DNA from: Flavobacterium rhamnosiphilum
GTDB lineage: Bacteria > Bacteroidota > Bacteroidia > Flavobacteriales > Flavobacteriaceae
Length of the DNA: 64,000 nt
NCBI RefSeq assembly: GCF_004349195.1
Contig: NZ_SMLG01000004.1
Location: 248,001-312,000, forward strand
Direction: 5' to 3'
Shown: piece by piece, positions 15,820-25,670 of the stretch
Layout: each line of letters begins with the position of its first letter
Numbering within the stretch: position 1 is the stretch's first letter
Made by a program: the position numbers and the translations under genes
The notes under the pieces: model-generated
Seen by the model: only the letters and a program-made list of their open reading frames with translations
Told to the model about the DNA's origin: nothing
Databases searched by the model: none

Positions 15820-16842
15820 TTATAATTGTATTCTTGCTTTAGAAACGACAGAAGAAGTTTCGAATTTTTGTGATAAAAACTTTTGATAACCTACAATTCC
15901 AATCATTGCAGCATTATCGGTAGTGTATTCAAATTTAGGAATAAAGGTTTTCCAACCGTATTTATTCTCTGTTTCTTTTAATGTATTTCGGATTCCAGAA
16001 TTTGCAGAAACTCCACCGCCAATTGCTATTTGTTTTATTCCGGTTTCCTTCACGGCCAATTTTAATTTGTCCATTAAAATTTCAATAATCGTATGTTGAA
16101 TGGAAGCGCAAATGTCATTGAGGTTTTCGTCAACGAAATTTGGATTTTCTAATTTTTTCTTTTGAATAAAATATAAAATGGCCGTTTTTAAACCTGAAAA
16201 GCTGAAATCCAATCCTGGAACTTTTGGTTTTGTAAATGCAAAGGCTTTTGGATTTCCTAATTGTGCATATTTGTCAATTAAAGGACCGCCAGGATAAGGA
16301 AGACCCAGTATTTTTGCACTTTTATCAAAAGCTTCACCTACCGCATCATCAGTGGTTTCTCCGATAACAGTCATGTCAAAATAGTCATCCACTTTTATAA
16401 TTTGAGTATGTCCGCCGCTTATGGTCAAAGCCAAAAAAGGGAAAGTAGGTTTTTCATATCCTTCTTCGTCTATAAAATGAGCCAAAACGTGCGCTTGCAT
16501 GTGGTTTACAGCAATCAAAGGAATTTGCAAAGCTAGAGCAATAGATTTTGCAAATGAACTTCCTACTAAAAGGGATCCCATCAGTCCCGGACCTTGTGTA
16601 AAGGCAATTGCTGATAGCTGTTCTTTTTGTATATTTGCATTACGAAGCGCGGCATCGATTACCGGAACTATGTTTTGTTGGTGCGCTCGGGAAGCCAGTT
16701 CAGGAACCACGCCACCATATTGATTATGTATAAGCTGATTTGCAACAACATTTGACAACACTTTATCGTTTTGTAAAATGGAAGCAGCGGTATCGTCACA
16801 GGAACTTTCGATAGCAAGAATAAAAACCTCGGGATTTTGCAT
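15820..16842 (-). CDS. tsaD: tRNA N6-adenosine threonylcarbamoyltransferase TsaD
   Basis: TsaD transfers the threonylcarbamoyl group to A37 of ANN-decoding tRNAs, with TsaB and TsaE. The ASKHA-fold protein begins ILAIESSCDDTAASI. The iron-binding HMQAHVLAHF and the Asp of TTDNAAMIG are present, as are SGGHTQI and IGGGVSANSGIR. The ATG at 16842 gives a standard 340-residue protein (MQNPEVFILAIES). The longer start at 16875 would add 11 unconserved residues. It is transcribed divergently from tamB, with about 140 bp between. Confidence 0.96.
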   Translation of the reverse strand: MQNPEVFILAIESSCDDTAASILQNDKVLSNVVANQLIHNQYGGVVPELASRAHQQNIVPVIDAALRNANIQKEQLSAIAFTQGPGLMGSLLVGSSFAKSIALALQIPLIAVNHMQAHVLAHFIDEEGYEKPTFPFLALTISGGHTQIIKVDDYFDMTVIGETTDDAVGEAFDKSAKILGLPYPGGPLIDKYAQLGNPKAFAFTKPKVPGLDFSFSGLKTAILYFIQKKKLENPNFVDENLNDICASIQHTIIEILMDKLKLAVKETGIKQIAIGGGVSANSGIRNTLKETENKYGWKTFIPKFEYTTDNAAMIGIVGYQKFLSQKFETSSVVSKARIQL

Positions 16843-17040
16843 AAAAAGGCACAAATTTTGAATTACATTTGACAAGTCGATTATAAAAATCGTTTTGTAG
16901 CAGCCAAAATTAAAGAATTTTTATTTAAGGTGCTTCCGTTTCCAAAGGCAAAATGAAATATTAGAAAATTTAAATAGTATATAGGTATCAAAAAAATTAA
17001 AAAAATAGTATTTCGTTCTCTCCTTGGACTAATCCTACTT

Positions 17041-20000
17041 TTGTTGGTACTCGGTATTGCTCTAACCATGCCATTTGTTCAAACAAAAATTGCTCAATAT
17101 TTCACGAATAGTATCAATAAAGATTTTGGCACCAGTATTAACATAGATGAAGTTGCCATTTCAGTTTTTGGAGGGGTAAAATTTAAAAAAGTATTGATTC
17201 GGGATCATCATAAAGATACTTTAATTTATTCCAATAGAATTTCAACCACTATTTTAGAAGGTAAAAAAATGCTCGATGGAGATTTAATCTTTGATGATTT
17301 AGATTTGCACGGGTTGCTTTTTAATTTGAGAACGTACAAAAACGAAAAACAATCAAATCTCGATAAGTTTATTGCAGCTTTTGAAACAGGAAAGCCATCA
17401 AGTAAGAAATTTTTATTAAAAGCTAATAAGTTAAAAATTTATGATGGTCATTTTATTTTGACAGATGACAATCGTGACAATCCAAAAGACTTGGATTTTA
17501 CAAAGCTTAACGCTTCAGTAACTGATTTCAAAATATACGGTCCGGATGTTACCACTATGATTAATAGAATGTCATTTTTGGATTTTCGTGGTTTGTATGT
17601 TAAAAATTTAAGCTCCAAATTCAGTTATTCAAAAAAGAATATAAAACTGGAAAATCTTGATTTGTTGACCAAAGAATCAACGTTGAAAGGGACCGTTTTA
17701 TTAAAATATAAAATTGAAGATTTTTCTAATTTTACGGATAAAGTCCAGTTTGATATAAAATTAGACGCAGCATCACTTGCTTCAAATGACATTCGCTATT
17801 TTTATAAAGAATTAGGCAGGAACCAACATTTTTATACCAAAGCAAGTATAAAAGGAACTCTTAATGATTTGAGATTTATAAATTTAGAATTAGTTGATGA
17901 TCGCAAGACACGAATTAACGGTGATATCAATTTCAAGAATTTGTTTGCTAGAAAAGGGGAAAAATTTTCGATGTATGCTAAGTTTGATAAGTTAACTTCC
18001 AGTTACGATGATTTAATAGTAATACTTCCCAATATTTTAGGAAATAAATTGCCTACTTCTTTAAAAAAACTAGGAAGATTTACCGCTTCAGGAACGTCTA
18101 ATGTTTCAACTACTGCAGTTGACGCTGATTTTTCTATGATTACCGCATTAGGAAAAGTAACGTCTAACCTAGCAATACAAAATATTGATGTAATCGATAA
18201 GGCTTCCTATTTAGGGAATGTAATTTTAGAAAACTTTGATATTGGGACATTATTTGATCAGAAGGAGTTAGGTAGCATAAGTTTGAATATTGATGTAGAT
18301 GGAAAAGGTTTTAAACGAGAATATCTTAATACCGCAATCAAAGGAGACATCAGTCAAATGGATTATAAAAACTACAATTACACTAATATTGTTGTTAATG
18401 GAACCCTTAAAAGCCCTAATTACAAAGGTCAAATAACCGTAAATGACCCTAACTTGAGTATGACTTTTGATGGTTTATTGGATTTAAGTAAAAAAGACAG
18501 CCGATACGATTTTCATATCAATGTTGAAAATGCAGATTTAAATAAATTAAAATTAATAAAAGATTCTGTTTCTGTTTTTAAAGGTGATGTTGTAGTTGAG
18601 GCTTCTGGAAACAATATAGAAAATTTTCAAGGAAATGTTTATATCAATAAAACGTCTTATCAAAATACAAAAGGAATTTATAATTTTGATGATTTTACTA
18701 TAATTTCCAGTTTTGACCAAAATAGAATTAGAACCATAACAGTAAATTCCCCAGATATTGTTGAGGGTGAAATTGTAGGTAAATATGAATTCAATCAATT
18801 AGAGAATTTAGTTAAGAATTCTTTAGGAAGTCTTTATACGAATTTCAAACCAAGTAAGGTAAAAAAAGGACAGTTTCTTAATTTTAATTTCTCGATTTAT
18901 AATAAAATCATCGAAATATTTTATCCTGACATTTCAATCGGTTCTAATACTATAATTAAAGGCAATATAAACTCTGATAATCAAGAGTTTAAGCTTAATT
19001 TTAATTCACCGCAAATCATAGCTTCTAACAACACATTTGATAATATCAGAGTTTCGGTAGACAATAAAAATCCACTGTATAATGCTTACATTGAATTGGA
19101 CAGTATCAAAACTAAATATTATAAAATTCGTGATTTTAGTGTGATAAATGTGACCATGAAAGATACTTTGTTCTTTCGTTCTGAATTTAAAGGCGGATCA
19201 AAAGGAGAAGATTATTTTAATCTGAATTTATATCATACGATCAATGCAGCCAATAATAACGTAGTTGGAATCAGTAAATCGGAAGTTAAATTCAAGGATT
19301 ATCTTTGGTTTTTGAATGAAAATGAAACGCCAAATAACCAGATTGTTTTTGATAAATCATTTAAAAACTTCAATATTGACAATATAATATTGTCGCATGA
19401 AAATCAGTCGATTTCATTAATGGGCGATTTTAAAGGCGCGACTATTAAGGATTTGAAATTAAGTTTTAAAGATGTTGATTTAAACCAAATTACGCCCGCC
19501 AATAATAAGTTTGTTGCGCATGGAAATATTAATGGCGAGGTAAATTTCAAGCAAAATAATAATGTTTATCAGCCCACATCTTCTATCGTAATCGATAATT
19601 TGAATGTAAATAAAACGGATTTAGGTACTTTGAATTTTGAAATTGAAGGAGATGAAAGTCTTAGAAAGTTTGCAATAAATTCTAATTTAGAAAATGAAAA
19701 TTTTGAATCATTTAATGCCAATGGAAGTTTTGAAATCGTTAACAAAGAAACCATTCTTGATTTAAAACTAAAATTCGAAAAGTTTAACATTGCAACTCTT
19801 AACTCACTCGGCGGGGAAGTATTATCAAATATAAGAGGTTCTATATCCGGTAATTCCACTATTGAGGGAAATCTTAAAAAACCCAATATCAATGGACGTT
19901 TATTTTTGGATGATGCCGGTATTACTATTCCGTATTTGAATGTTGATTATGCATTGAGCAACAATACAATTATTGATCTTACTGACGAAAAATTTCTATT

Positions 20001-21474
20001 CAGGAATAATACGCTTACGGATACAAAATACGGAACTACAGGAAAATTGAACGGAAGTATTGAGCATAAGAATTTTGGAGATTGGAAATTGGATTTAGCC
20101 ATTAATTCCAAAAGGCTTTTAGCGTTAAATACCCAAGACAGTGAGGATGCCGCTTATTACGGAACTGCTTTTATCGATGGTATTGCTACCATAAAAGGAC
20201 CAACGAATTCTTTGTTTATAAAAGTTGACGCAAAATCTGGAAAAGGAACGGCTATTAAAATTCCTATTAATAATGCCGAAAGTGTAAGTGATAATGTTTT
20301 TCTACATTTTGTGACCGCTCAAGAGAAATACAATTTGGAAAAGGGTATTACTGATAACACCAGAAATTACAACGGACTGGAATTAGAGTTTGATTTTGAT
20401 ATTACTCCAGATGCCGAAGTCGAAGTGATTTTAGACCGAAATACAGGTCATGGAATGAAAGGAAAAGGTTTTGGATCTTTATTGTTTAAAATAAATACTT
20501 TAGGGAAGTTTAATATGTGGGGCGATTTCCAGGCGTATGAAGGAACCTATAATTTTAAATATGGAGGACTTATTGATAAGAAATTTGCAGTTAAAAAAGG
20601 CGGATCGATTACTTGGGAAGGAAATCCGATGAGAGCGCAATTAAACCTTGAAGCGGTGTATAAAACGAGTGCTAATCCTGCAGTATTGTTGGATAACTCC
20701 TCTTTTAACACTAAAGTGCCTGTTGAAGTAGTTATTGGTATTCGAGGCGATTTGACCAGTCCGGAGCCCGATTTTAATATTGAATTTCCAACAGTAAGTA
20801 ATGTTTTGAAATCAGAAATTCAATATAAATTAAATGATAAGGATGTAAGACAAACGCAAGCCTTGTATTTATTATCATCTGGTGGCTTTTTAAGCCCGGA
20901 AGGAGTGAGCCAATCTGATTTTTCCGGAAGTTTATTTGAGACAGCTTCCAGTTTATTAGGTGGAATTATACAATCTGATGATGAGAAATTTAAAGTAGGT
21001 CTTAATTTTATTGGTGCCGATAGAAGAATAGGAAAAGAAACGGATGGACGATTTGTAGCAACAATTTCATCAAAAATAAATGAAAGAATTACTATTAACG
21101 GAAAACTCGGAGTTCCTTTTGGAGGGATTAATGAATCTGCAATTGTAGGAGATGTGGAAGTGCTGTACAGAGTTAACGAAGACGGAACACTTAATTTGCG
21201 CCTTTTTAATAAAGAAAATGATATTAATTATATAGGTCAAGGAATTGGTTATACACAAGGTTTAGGGGTTTCTTACGAGGTCGATTTTGATACTTTTAAA
21301 GAGTTAGTCAATAAAATTTTTAAAAATCTAAAAATAGACAGGGAAACTGCACCTGTTGCCGAAGATCAAGATTCAGAGATGTCTCCAGATTATATTAATT
21401 TTTCTAAACCAAAAAAATCCAGTACCAAAAAGGTCAAGAAAAATCAAGAAGGTTTACTTCCTGAGGAAAACTAA
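17041..21474 (+). CDS. tamB: TamB-like translocation and assembly protein (AsmA/DUF490 family)
   Basis: This very large inner-membrane-anchored periplasmic protein (1477 residues from the TTG at 17041) probably bridges the two membranes as a hydrophobic beta-groove that carries phospholipids or helps outer-membrane assembly. One N-terminal helix is followed by long beta-taco repeats (many NxxGxI and LxLxGxF strands). The conserved C-terminal DUF490 domain includes MRAQLNLEAVYKT, PEPDFNIEFP and a final GQGIGYTQGLGVSYEVDF. The same frame extends upstream to 16978, encoding KKIKKIVFRSLLGLILLLLV. That is plainly part of the anchor, so the true start is upstream of 17041. No ATG, GTG or TTG exists there; ATA at 16981 or ATT at 16996 are candidates. 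The C-terminal tail is Lys-rich. Confidence 0.93.
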   Translation: MLVLGIALTMPFVQTKIAQYFTNSINKDFGTSINIDEVAISVFGGVKFKKVLIRDHHKDTLIYSNRISTTILEGKKMLDGDLIFDDLDLHGLLFNLRTYKNEKQSNLDKFIAAFETGKPSSKKFLLKANKLKIYDGHFILTDDNRDNPKDLDFTKLNASVTDFKIYGPDVTTMINRMSFLDFRGLYVKNLSSKFSYSKKNIKLENLDLLTKESTLKGTVLLKYKIEDFSNFTDKVQFDIKLDAASLASNDIRYFYKELGRNQHFYTKASIKGTLNDLRFINLELVDDRKTRINGDINFKNLFARKGEKFSMYAKFDKLTSSYDDLIVILPNILGNKLPTSLKKLGRFTASGTSNVSTTAVDADFSMITALGKVTSNLAIQNIDVIDKASYLGNVILENFDIGTLFDQKELGSISLNIDVDGKGFKREYLNTAIKGDISQMDYKNYNYTNIVVNGTLKSPNYKGQITVNDPNLSMTFDGLLDLSKKDSRYDFHINVENADLNKLKLIKDSVSVFKGDVVVEASGNNIENFQGNVYINKTSYQNTKGIYNFDDFTIISSFDQNRIRTITVNSPDIVEGEIVGKYEFNQLENLVKNSLGSLYTNFKPSKVKKGQFLNFNFSIYNKIIEIFYPDISIGSNTIIKGNINSDNQEFKLNFNSPQIIASNNTFDNIRVSVDNKNPLYNAYIELDSIKTKYYKIRDFSVINVTMKDTLFFRSEFKGGSKGEDYFNLNLYHTINAANNNVVGISKSEVKFKDYLWFLNENETPNNQIVFDKSFKNFNIDNIILSHENQSISLMGDFKGATIKDLKLSFKDVDLNQITPANNKFVAHGNINGEVNFKQNNNVYQPTSSIVIDNLNVNKTDLGTLNFEIEGDESLRKFAINSNLENENFESFNANGSFEIVNKETILDLKLKFEKFNIATLNSLGGEVLSNIRGSISGNSTIEGNLKKPNINGRLFLDDAGITIPYLNVDYALSNNTIIDLTDEKFLFRNNTLTDTKYGTTGKLNGSIEHKNFGDWKLDLAINSKRLLALNTQDSEDAAYYGTAFIDGIATIKGPTNSLFIKVDAKSGKGTAIKIPINNAESVSDNVFLHFVTAQEKYNLEKGITDNTRNYNGLELEFDFDITPDAEVEVILDRNTGHGMKGKGFGSLLFKINTLGKFNMWGDFQAYEGTYNFKYGGLIDKKFAVKKGGSITWEGNPMRAQLNLEAVYKTSANPAVLLDNSSFNTKVPVEVVIGIRGDLTSPEPDFNIEFPTVSNVLKSEIQYKLNDKDVRQTQALYLLSSGGFLSPEGVSQSDFSGSLFETASSLLGGIIQSDDEKFKVGLNFIGADRRIGKETDGRFVATISSKINERITINGKLGVPFGGINESAIVGDVEVLYRVNEDGTLNLRLFNKENDINYIGQGIGYTQGLGVSYEVDFDTFKELVNKIFKNLKIDRETAPVAEDQDSEMSPDYINFSKPKKSSTKKVKKNQEGLLPEEN

Positions 21475-21861
21475 TTAGTTGGTCTTTTCAAATACAAATA
21501 CTACGAATTCGGAATAAGAATGCAGTTCTACAGGAACAGCAATTAGTAATTCGGACTACCAAGCGCTGCATAAAATCATAATTAATTTTTTAAAATACAC
21601 AGAAGAAAACTCTCTTTTTGTGTCTTAGTAACAAATAGTTAGTATATTGTCTTGGTTTATAATCAAAAAAACAAGCTAATTGTTAATTATCAAATAAAAA
21701 TCGAATATTTTTCAATTTTGTTAAATAAAATTCGTTTTATTTTGTTTTTTTAAAAACTTATCAACGAAAACGTTTGAATTTGAATCGCTTTACTAATTTA
21801 TTAAAAACACAGCTTTAAAAGTGCTGAATGTTTGCTAATTTTACACTTTAATACTTAAATA
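21475..21861. other. Intergenic region between tamB and pfkA
   Basis: About 390 AT-rich bases without a credible gene or strong hairpin. A pfkA promoter should lie in the last 100 bases, but no convincing TTG / TAnnTTTG pair was found. Confidence 0.5.
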
Positions 21862-22848
21862 ATGCCAAAAACAATAAAAAAAGTAGGTGTTCTGACTTCG
21901 GGAGGAGACTCGCCAGGAATGAATGCAGCTATTCGATCAGTTGTTCGAACATGTGCTTATCATAATATAGAATGCATAGGAATTTATAGAGGATATCAGG
22001 GAATGATTGAAGGCGACTTCAAAGAAATGGGACCTCGAAGTGTAAACAACATTGTAAATAAAGGAGGGACGATTCTTAAATCGGCTCGATCTTTAGAATT
22101 TAAAACTTCGGAAGGAAGAAAAAAAGCACACGAACATCTTACTAAAGCAGGAATTGACGCTTTAGTAGTAATAGGAGGTGACGGTACTTTTACAGGAGGT
22201 TTATTATTCAATACTGAATTTAATTTTCCAGTAATGGGAATTCCTGGAACTATTGATAACGATATTTTTGGGACTAGTCATACTTTAGGGTACGATACTG
22301 CTTTAAATACTGTAGTAGATGTAATTGATAAAATTAGAGATACTGCAAGTTCTCACAACCGTTTATTCTTTGTAGAGGTAATGGGGAGAGATGCCGGGCA
22401 TATTGCTTTGAATGCTGGTATCGGTGCGGGAGCTGAAGAAATTTTAATTCCTGAGGAAGATTTAGGTTTAGACCGATTATTAGAGTCCTTGCAAAAAAGT
22501 AAAGCTTCGGGTAAATCATCTAGTATCGTTGTTATTGCTGAAGGAGATAAAATTGGTAAAAATGTCTTTGAATTAAAAGATTATGTTGAAGCCAATTTAC
22601 CGGAATACGATGTTAGAGTTTCGGTTTTAGGTCATATGCAGCGTGGCGGTTCACCATCTTGTTTTGACAGGGTTTTAGCCAGCAGATTAGGTGTAAAAGC
22701 AGTTGAATCTTTATTGGAAGGGAAATCAAATTATATGGTTGGATTGCAAAATGATAAAGTAACGTTAACACCTTTAGAACAAGCTATTAAAGGAAAAACA
22801 GAAATAGACAGAGAATTACTGAGGGTTTCAGATATCATGTCAACATAG
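21862..22848 (+). CDS. pfkA: ATP-dependent 6-phosphofructokinase
   Basis: PfkA phosphorylates fructose 6-phosphate to fructose 1,6-bisphosphate, the committed step of glycolysis. The 328-residue protein has the nucleotide loop TSGGDSPGMNAAIR (residues 12-25), IGGDGTF at 104-110 and the catalytic Asp132 in PGTIDND. Gly at position 108 of GGDG indicates ATP rather than pyrophosphate as donor. The substrate-binding MGRDAGHIA and HMQRGGSPS segments are intact. The next gene, 73 bp downstream, is gap, so two glycolytic steps are probably expressed together. Confidence 0.97.
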   Translation: MPKTIKKVGVLTSGGDSPGMNAAIRSVVRTCAYHNIECIGIYRGYQGMIEGDFKEMGPRSVNNIVNKGGTILKSARSLEFKTSEGRKKAHEHLTKAGIDALVVIGGDGTFTGGLLFNTEFNFPVMGIPGTIDNDIFGTSHTLGYDTALNTVVDVIDKIRDTASSHNRLFFVEVMGRDAGHIALNAGIGAGAEEILIPEEDLGLDRLLESLQKSKASGKSSSIVVIAEGDKIGKNVFELKDYVEANLPEYDVRVSVLGHMQRGGSPSCFDRVLASRLGVKAVESLLEGKSNYMVGLQNDKVTLTPLEQAIKGKTEIDRELLRVSDIMST

Positions 22849-22897
22849 AAAAAAAATGAAGTTTATTGTGAGGAAATTAGACTTTAAATTAAGTTAA

Positions 22898-23926
<1,029 letters not shown>

Positions 23927-23942
23927 TTAGATATATTTACAA

Positions 23943-23974
23943 AAAATCCCGTTATATTTTTTTAGCGGGATTTT
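23943..23974 (+). terminator. Terminator after gap
   Basis: A 9-bp stem AAAATCCCG / CGGGATTTT with a loop of 14 bases that can partly pair, followed by T-rich sequence, 17 bases after the gap stop. Confidence 0.8.
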
Positions 23975-24038
23975 ATTTTTTAATGTATGTTTTAAAATTA
24001 TCCAAAGCATACTCCAAAAACCAAAAAACCAAAATAAA

Positions 24039-24890
24039 ATGAGATTAATAGTTGATAGTGGTTCTACCAAAGCGGATTGGATTGCGATAGATGATGATGG
24101 AAAAGTATTGTTTACCACACAAACATTAGGATTAAACCCAGAAATTCTAGAAAATGACGAAATTATTGAACGTTTAAATGATCGTTTCGATATTTTGCAA
24201 AATAAAAAAGAGGCCACTCATTTGTTTTTCTATGGTGCAGGCTGTGGAACTGATAGAATGAAAATTGCGCTTTCACAGGTTTTTCAAACCTATTTCCCAA
24301 ATGCGATTATCGATGTTAGAGAGGATACTTATGCAGCTGTTTACGCAACAACGCCTAAGGGAGAGAAAGCAATTGTTTCTATTTTAGGTACGGGATCAAA
24401 CTGCAGTTATTTTGATGGAAAGGAATTACATCAAAAAGTACAATCACTTGGATATATTATTATGGATGATTGTAGTGGTAATGTTTTTGGAAAAGAATTA
24501 ATAAGAAAATATTATTTTAATAAAATGCCAAAAGAATTGGCTCTTGAATTTGAAAAAGAGTACAATGTGGATCCGGATTTTATTAAAAATAAATTATACA
24601 AAGAGTCTAACCCCAATGCTTATTTAGCGACTTTTGCAAAGTTCCTGATCCAACATAAAGAAACGGAGTTTTGTAGAAAAATTATTTTCAAAGGAATGAA
24701 ATCTTTTGTAAAAAATCAGATTAAGCAATTTGATAATTGCAAAGAAGTGCCAGTTCACTTTGTAGGTTCTATAGCTTTTTATTTAAAAGAAGAATTACAA
24801 GAAACCTTTGATAAATATGAACTGAATTTAGGCAACGTACTAAGAAGACCAATTGATGGGCTTATCGCGTATCACATCGCTAATAAATAA
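24039..24890 (+). CDS. BadF/BadG-type sugar kinase (N-acetylglucosamine kinase-like ATPase)
   Basis: This 283-residue ASKHA-fold ATPase of the BadF/BadG/BcrA/BcrD group has an N-terminal phosphate loop (VDSGSTKADWIAID), the second phosphate segment SILGTGSNCSYFDG, and the adenosine motif FVGSIAFYL near the C-terminus. In this group, short single-domain members resemble eukaryotic-type N-acetylglucosamine kinases. A role in amino-sugar or muropeptide recycling is plausible given the amidases and the GH3 protein in the same window, but the substrate is inferred. It is followed four bases later by mgsA, so the two form an operon. Confidence 0.82.
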   Translation: MRLIVDSGSTKADWIAIDDDGKVLFTTQTLGLNPEILENDEIIERLNDRFDILQNKKEATHLFFYGAGCGTDRMKIALSQVFQTYFPNAIIDVREDTYAAVYATTPKGEKAIVSILGTGSNCSYFDGKELHQKVQSLGYIIMDDCSGNVFGKELIRKYYFNKMPKELALEFEKEYNVDPDFIKNKLYKESNPNAYLATFAKFLIQHKETEFCRKIIFKGMKSFVKNQIKQFDNCKEVPVHFVGSIAFYLKEELQETFDKYELNLGNVLRRPIDGLIAYHIANK

Positions 24891-24893
24891 TTT

Positions 24894-25268
24894 ATGGAAA
24901 TAGCTATTATTGCTCATGATGGTAAAAAAGCAGATTTAGTTCAATTTTTGAATAAAAATAAAGCCATTTTACAAGAGGAAAAAATAAAGCTGATTGCAAC
25001 CGGAACTACTGGAAGTAAAGCCGAAAATTCAGGTTTCAAAGTAAAGAAAATGCTTTCAGGACCTTTAGGAGGCGATGCTCAAATTGCAGCCAGAGTCGCT
25101 GAAGGGAAAACTAAAATGGTTTTCTTTTTTAAAGATCCATTATCGAGTCATCCTCATGAAGCTGACATAAACATGCTCATTCGCGTTTGTGATGTACATA
25201 ATGTGCCATTGGCAACCAATGAAGCAACGGCACAATTATTATTAGATGCTATTGCACAGCAATCATAG
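24894..25268 (+). CDS. mgsA: Methylglyoxal synthase
   Basis: MgsA converts dihydroxyacetone phosphate to methylglyoxal and phosphate, a bypass used when sugar phosphates build up. The 124-residue protein has IAHDGKKADLV at the start, the phosphate-binding TGTTG motif, and the catalytic Asp in SGPLGGDAQIAARVAEGK. FFKDPLSSHPHEADI and the C-terminal VPLATNEATAQLLL are conserved. It sits three bases after the sugar kinase and overlaps the convergent RidA-family gene by 20 bases. Confidence 0.96.
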   Translation: MEIAIIAHDGKKADLVQFLNKNKAILQEEKIKLIATGTTGSKAENSGFKVKKMLSGPLGGDAQIAARVAEGKTKMVFFFKDPLSSHPHEADINMLIRVCDVHNVPLATNEATAQLLLDAIAQQS

Positions 25269-25629
25269 AAATTTCAACATTTACATTTTTTGGCAAACAA
25301 GCCACTTGAACCGTTTCACGAGCTGGAGCGGTTTTTTCGTTGAAATAAGAACCGTAAACGGTATTTATTTTTCCAAAATCATTCATGTCCATGATGAATA
25401 TAGTTGTTTTTACAACATTATCAAATGTCATTCCTGCCGCTTCAAGTACAGCTTTCATGTTTTGCATTACCTGCTCTGTTTCTACTTCAATGGTATCAGT
25501 AATCAATTCTCCAGTGGCGGGATTAATTGCAATTTGACCCGAAGTGTATAACGTATTTCCTTTAAGAACGGCTTGATTATATGGTCCGATTGGAGCCGGA
25601 GCATTTTCTGTGAAAATTATCTTTTTCAT
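25249..25629 (-). CDS. RidA family enamine/imine deaminase
   Basis: This 126-residue RidA/YjgF family protein hydrolyses reactive enamines formed by PLP enzymes. Conserved features are TENAPAPIGPYNQAV, LYTSGQIAINPATGEL, the arginine that binds the substrate carboxylate in PARETVQVACLP, and a C-terminal EISMIAVQ. The length is normal. Its 3' end overlaps that of mgsA by 20 bases, so the two transcripts converge. Confidence 0.95.
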   Translation of the reverse strand: MKKIIFTENAPAPIGPYNQAVLKGNTLYTSGQIAINPATGELITDTIEVETEQVMQNMKAVLEAAGMTFDNVVKTTIFIMDMNDFGKINTVYGSYFNEKTAPARETVQVACLPKNVNVEISMIAVQ

Positions 25630-25670
25630 AATACAGTTGTGTTTTTATATAGTAATAGTTTAAAAATCAA

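Noticed and set aside
16881..17069. Minus-strand frame of 62 codons between tsaD and tamB
   Set aside because: It overlaps the real N-terminal anchor of tamB and has no plausible protein features.
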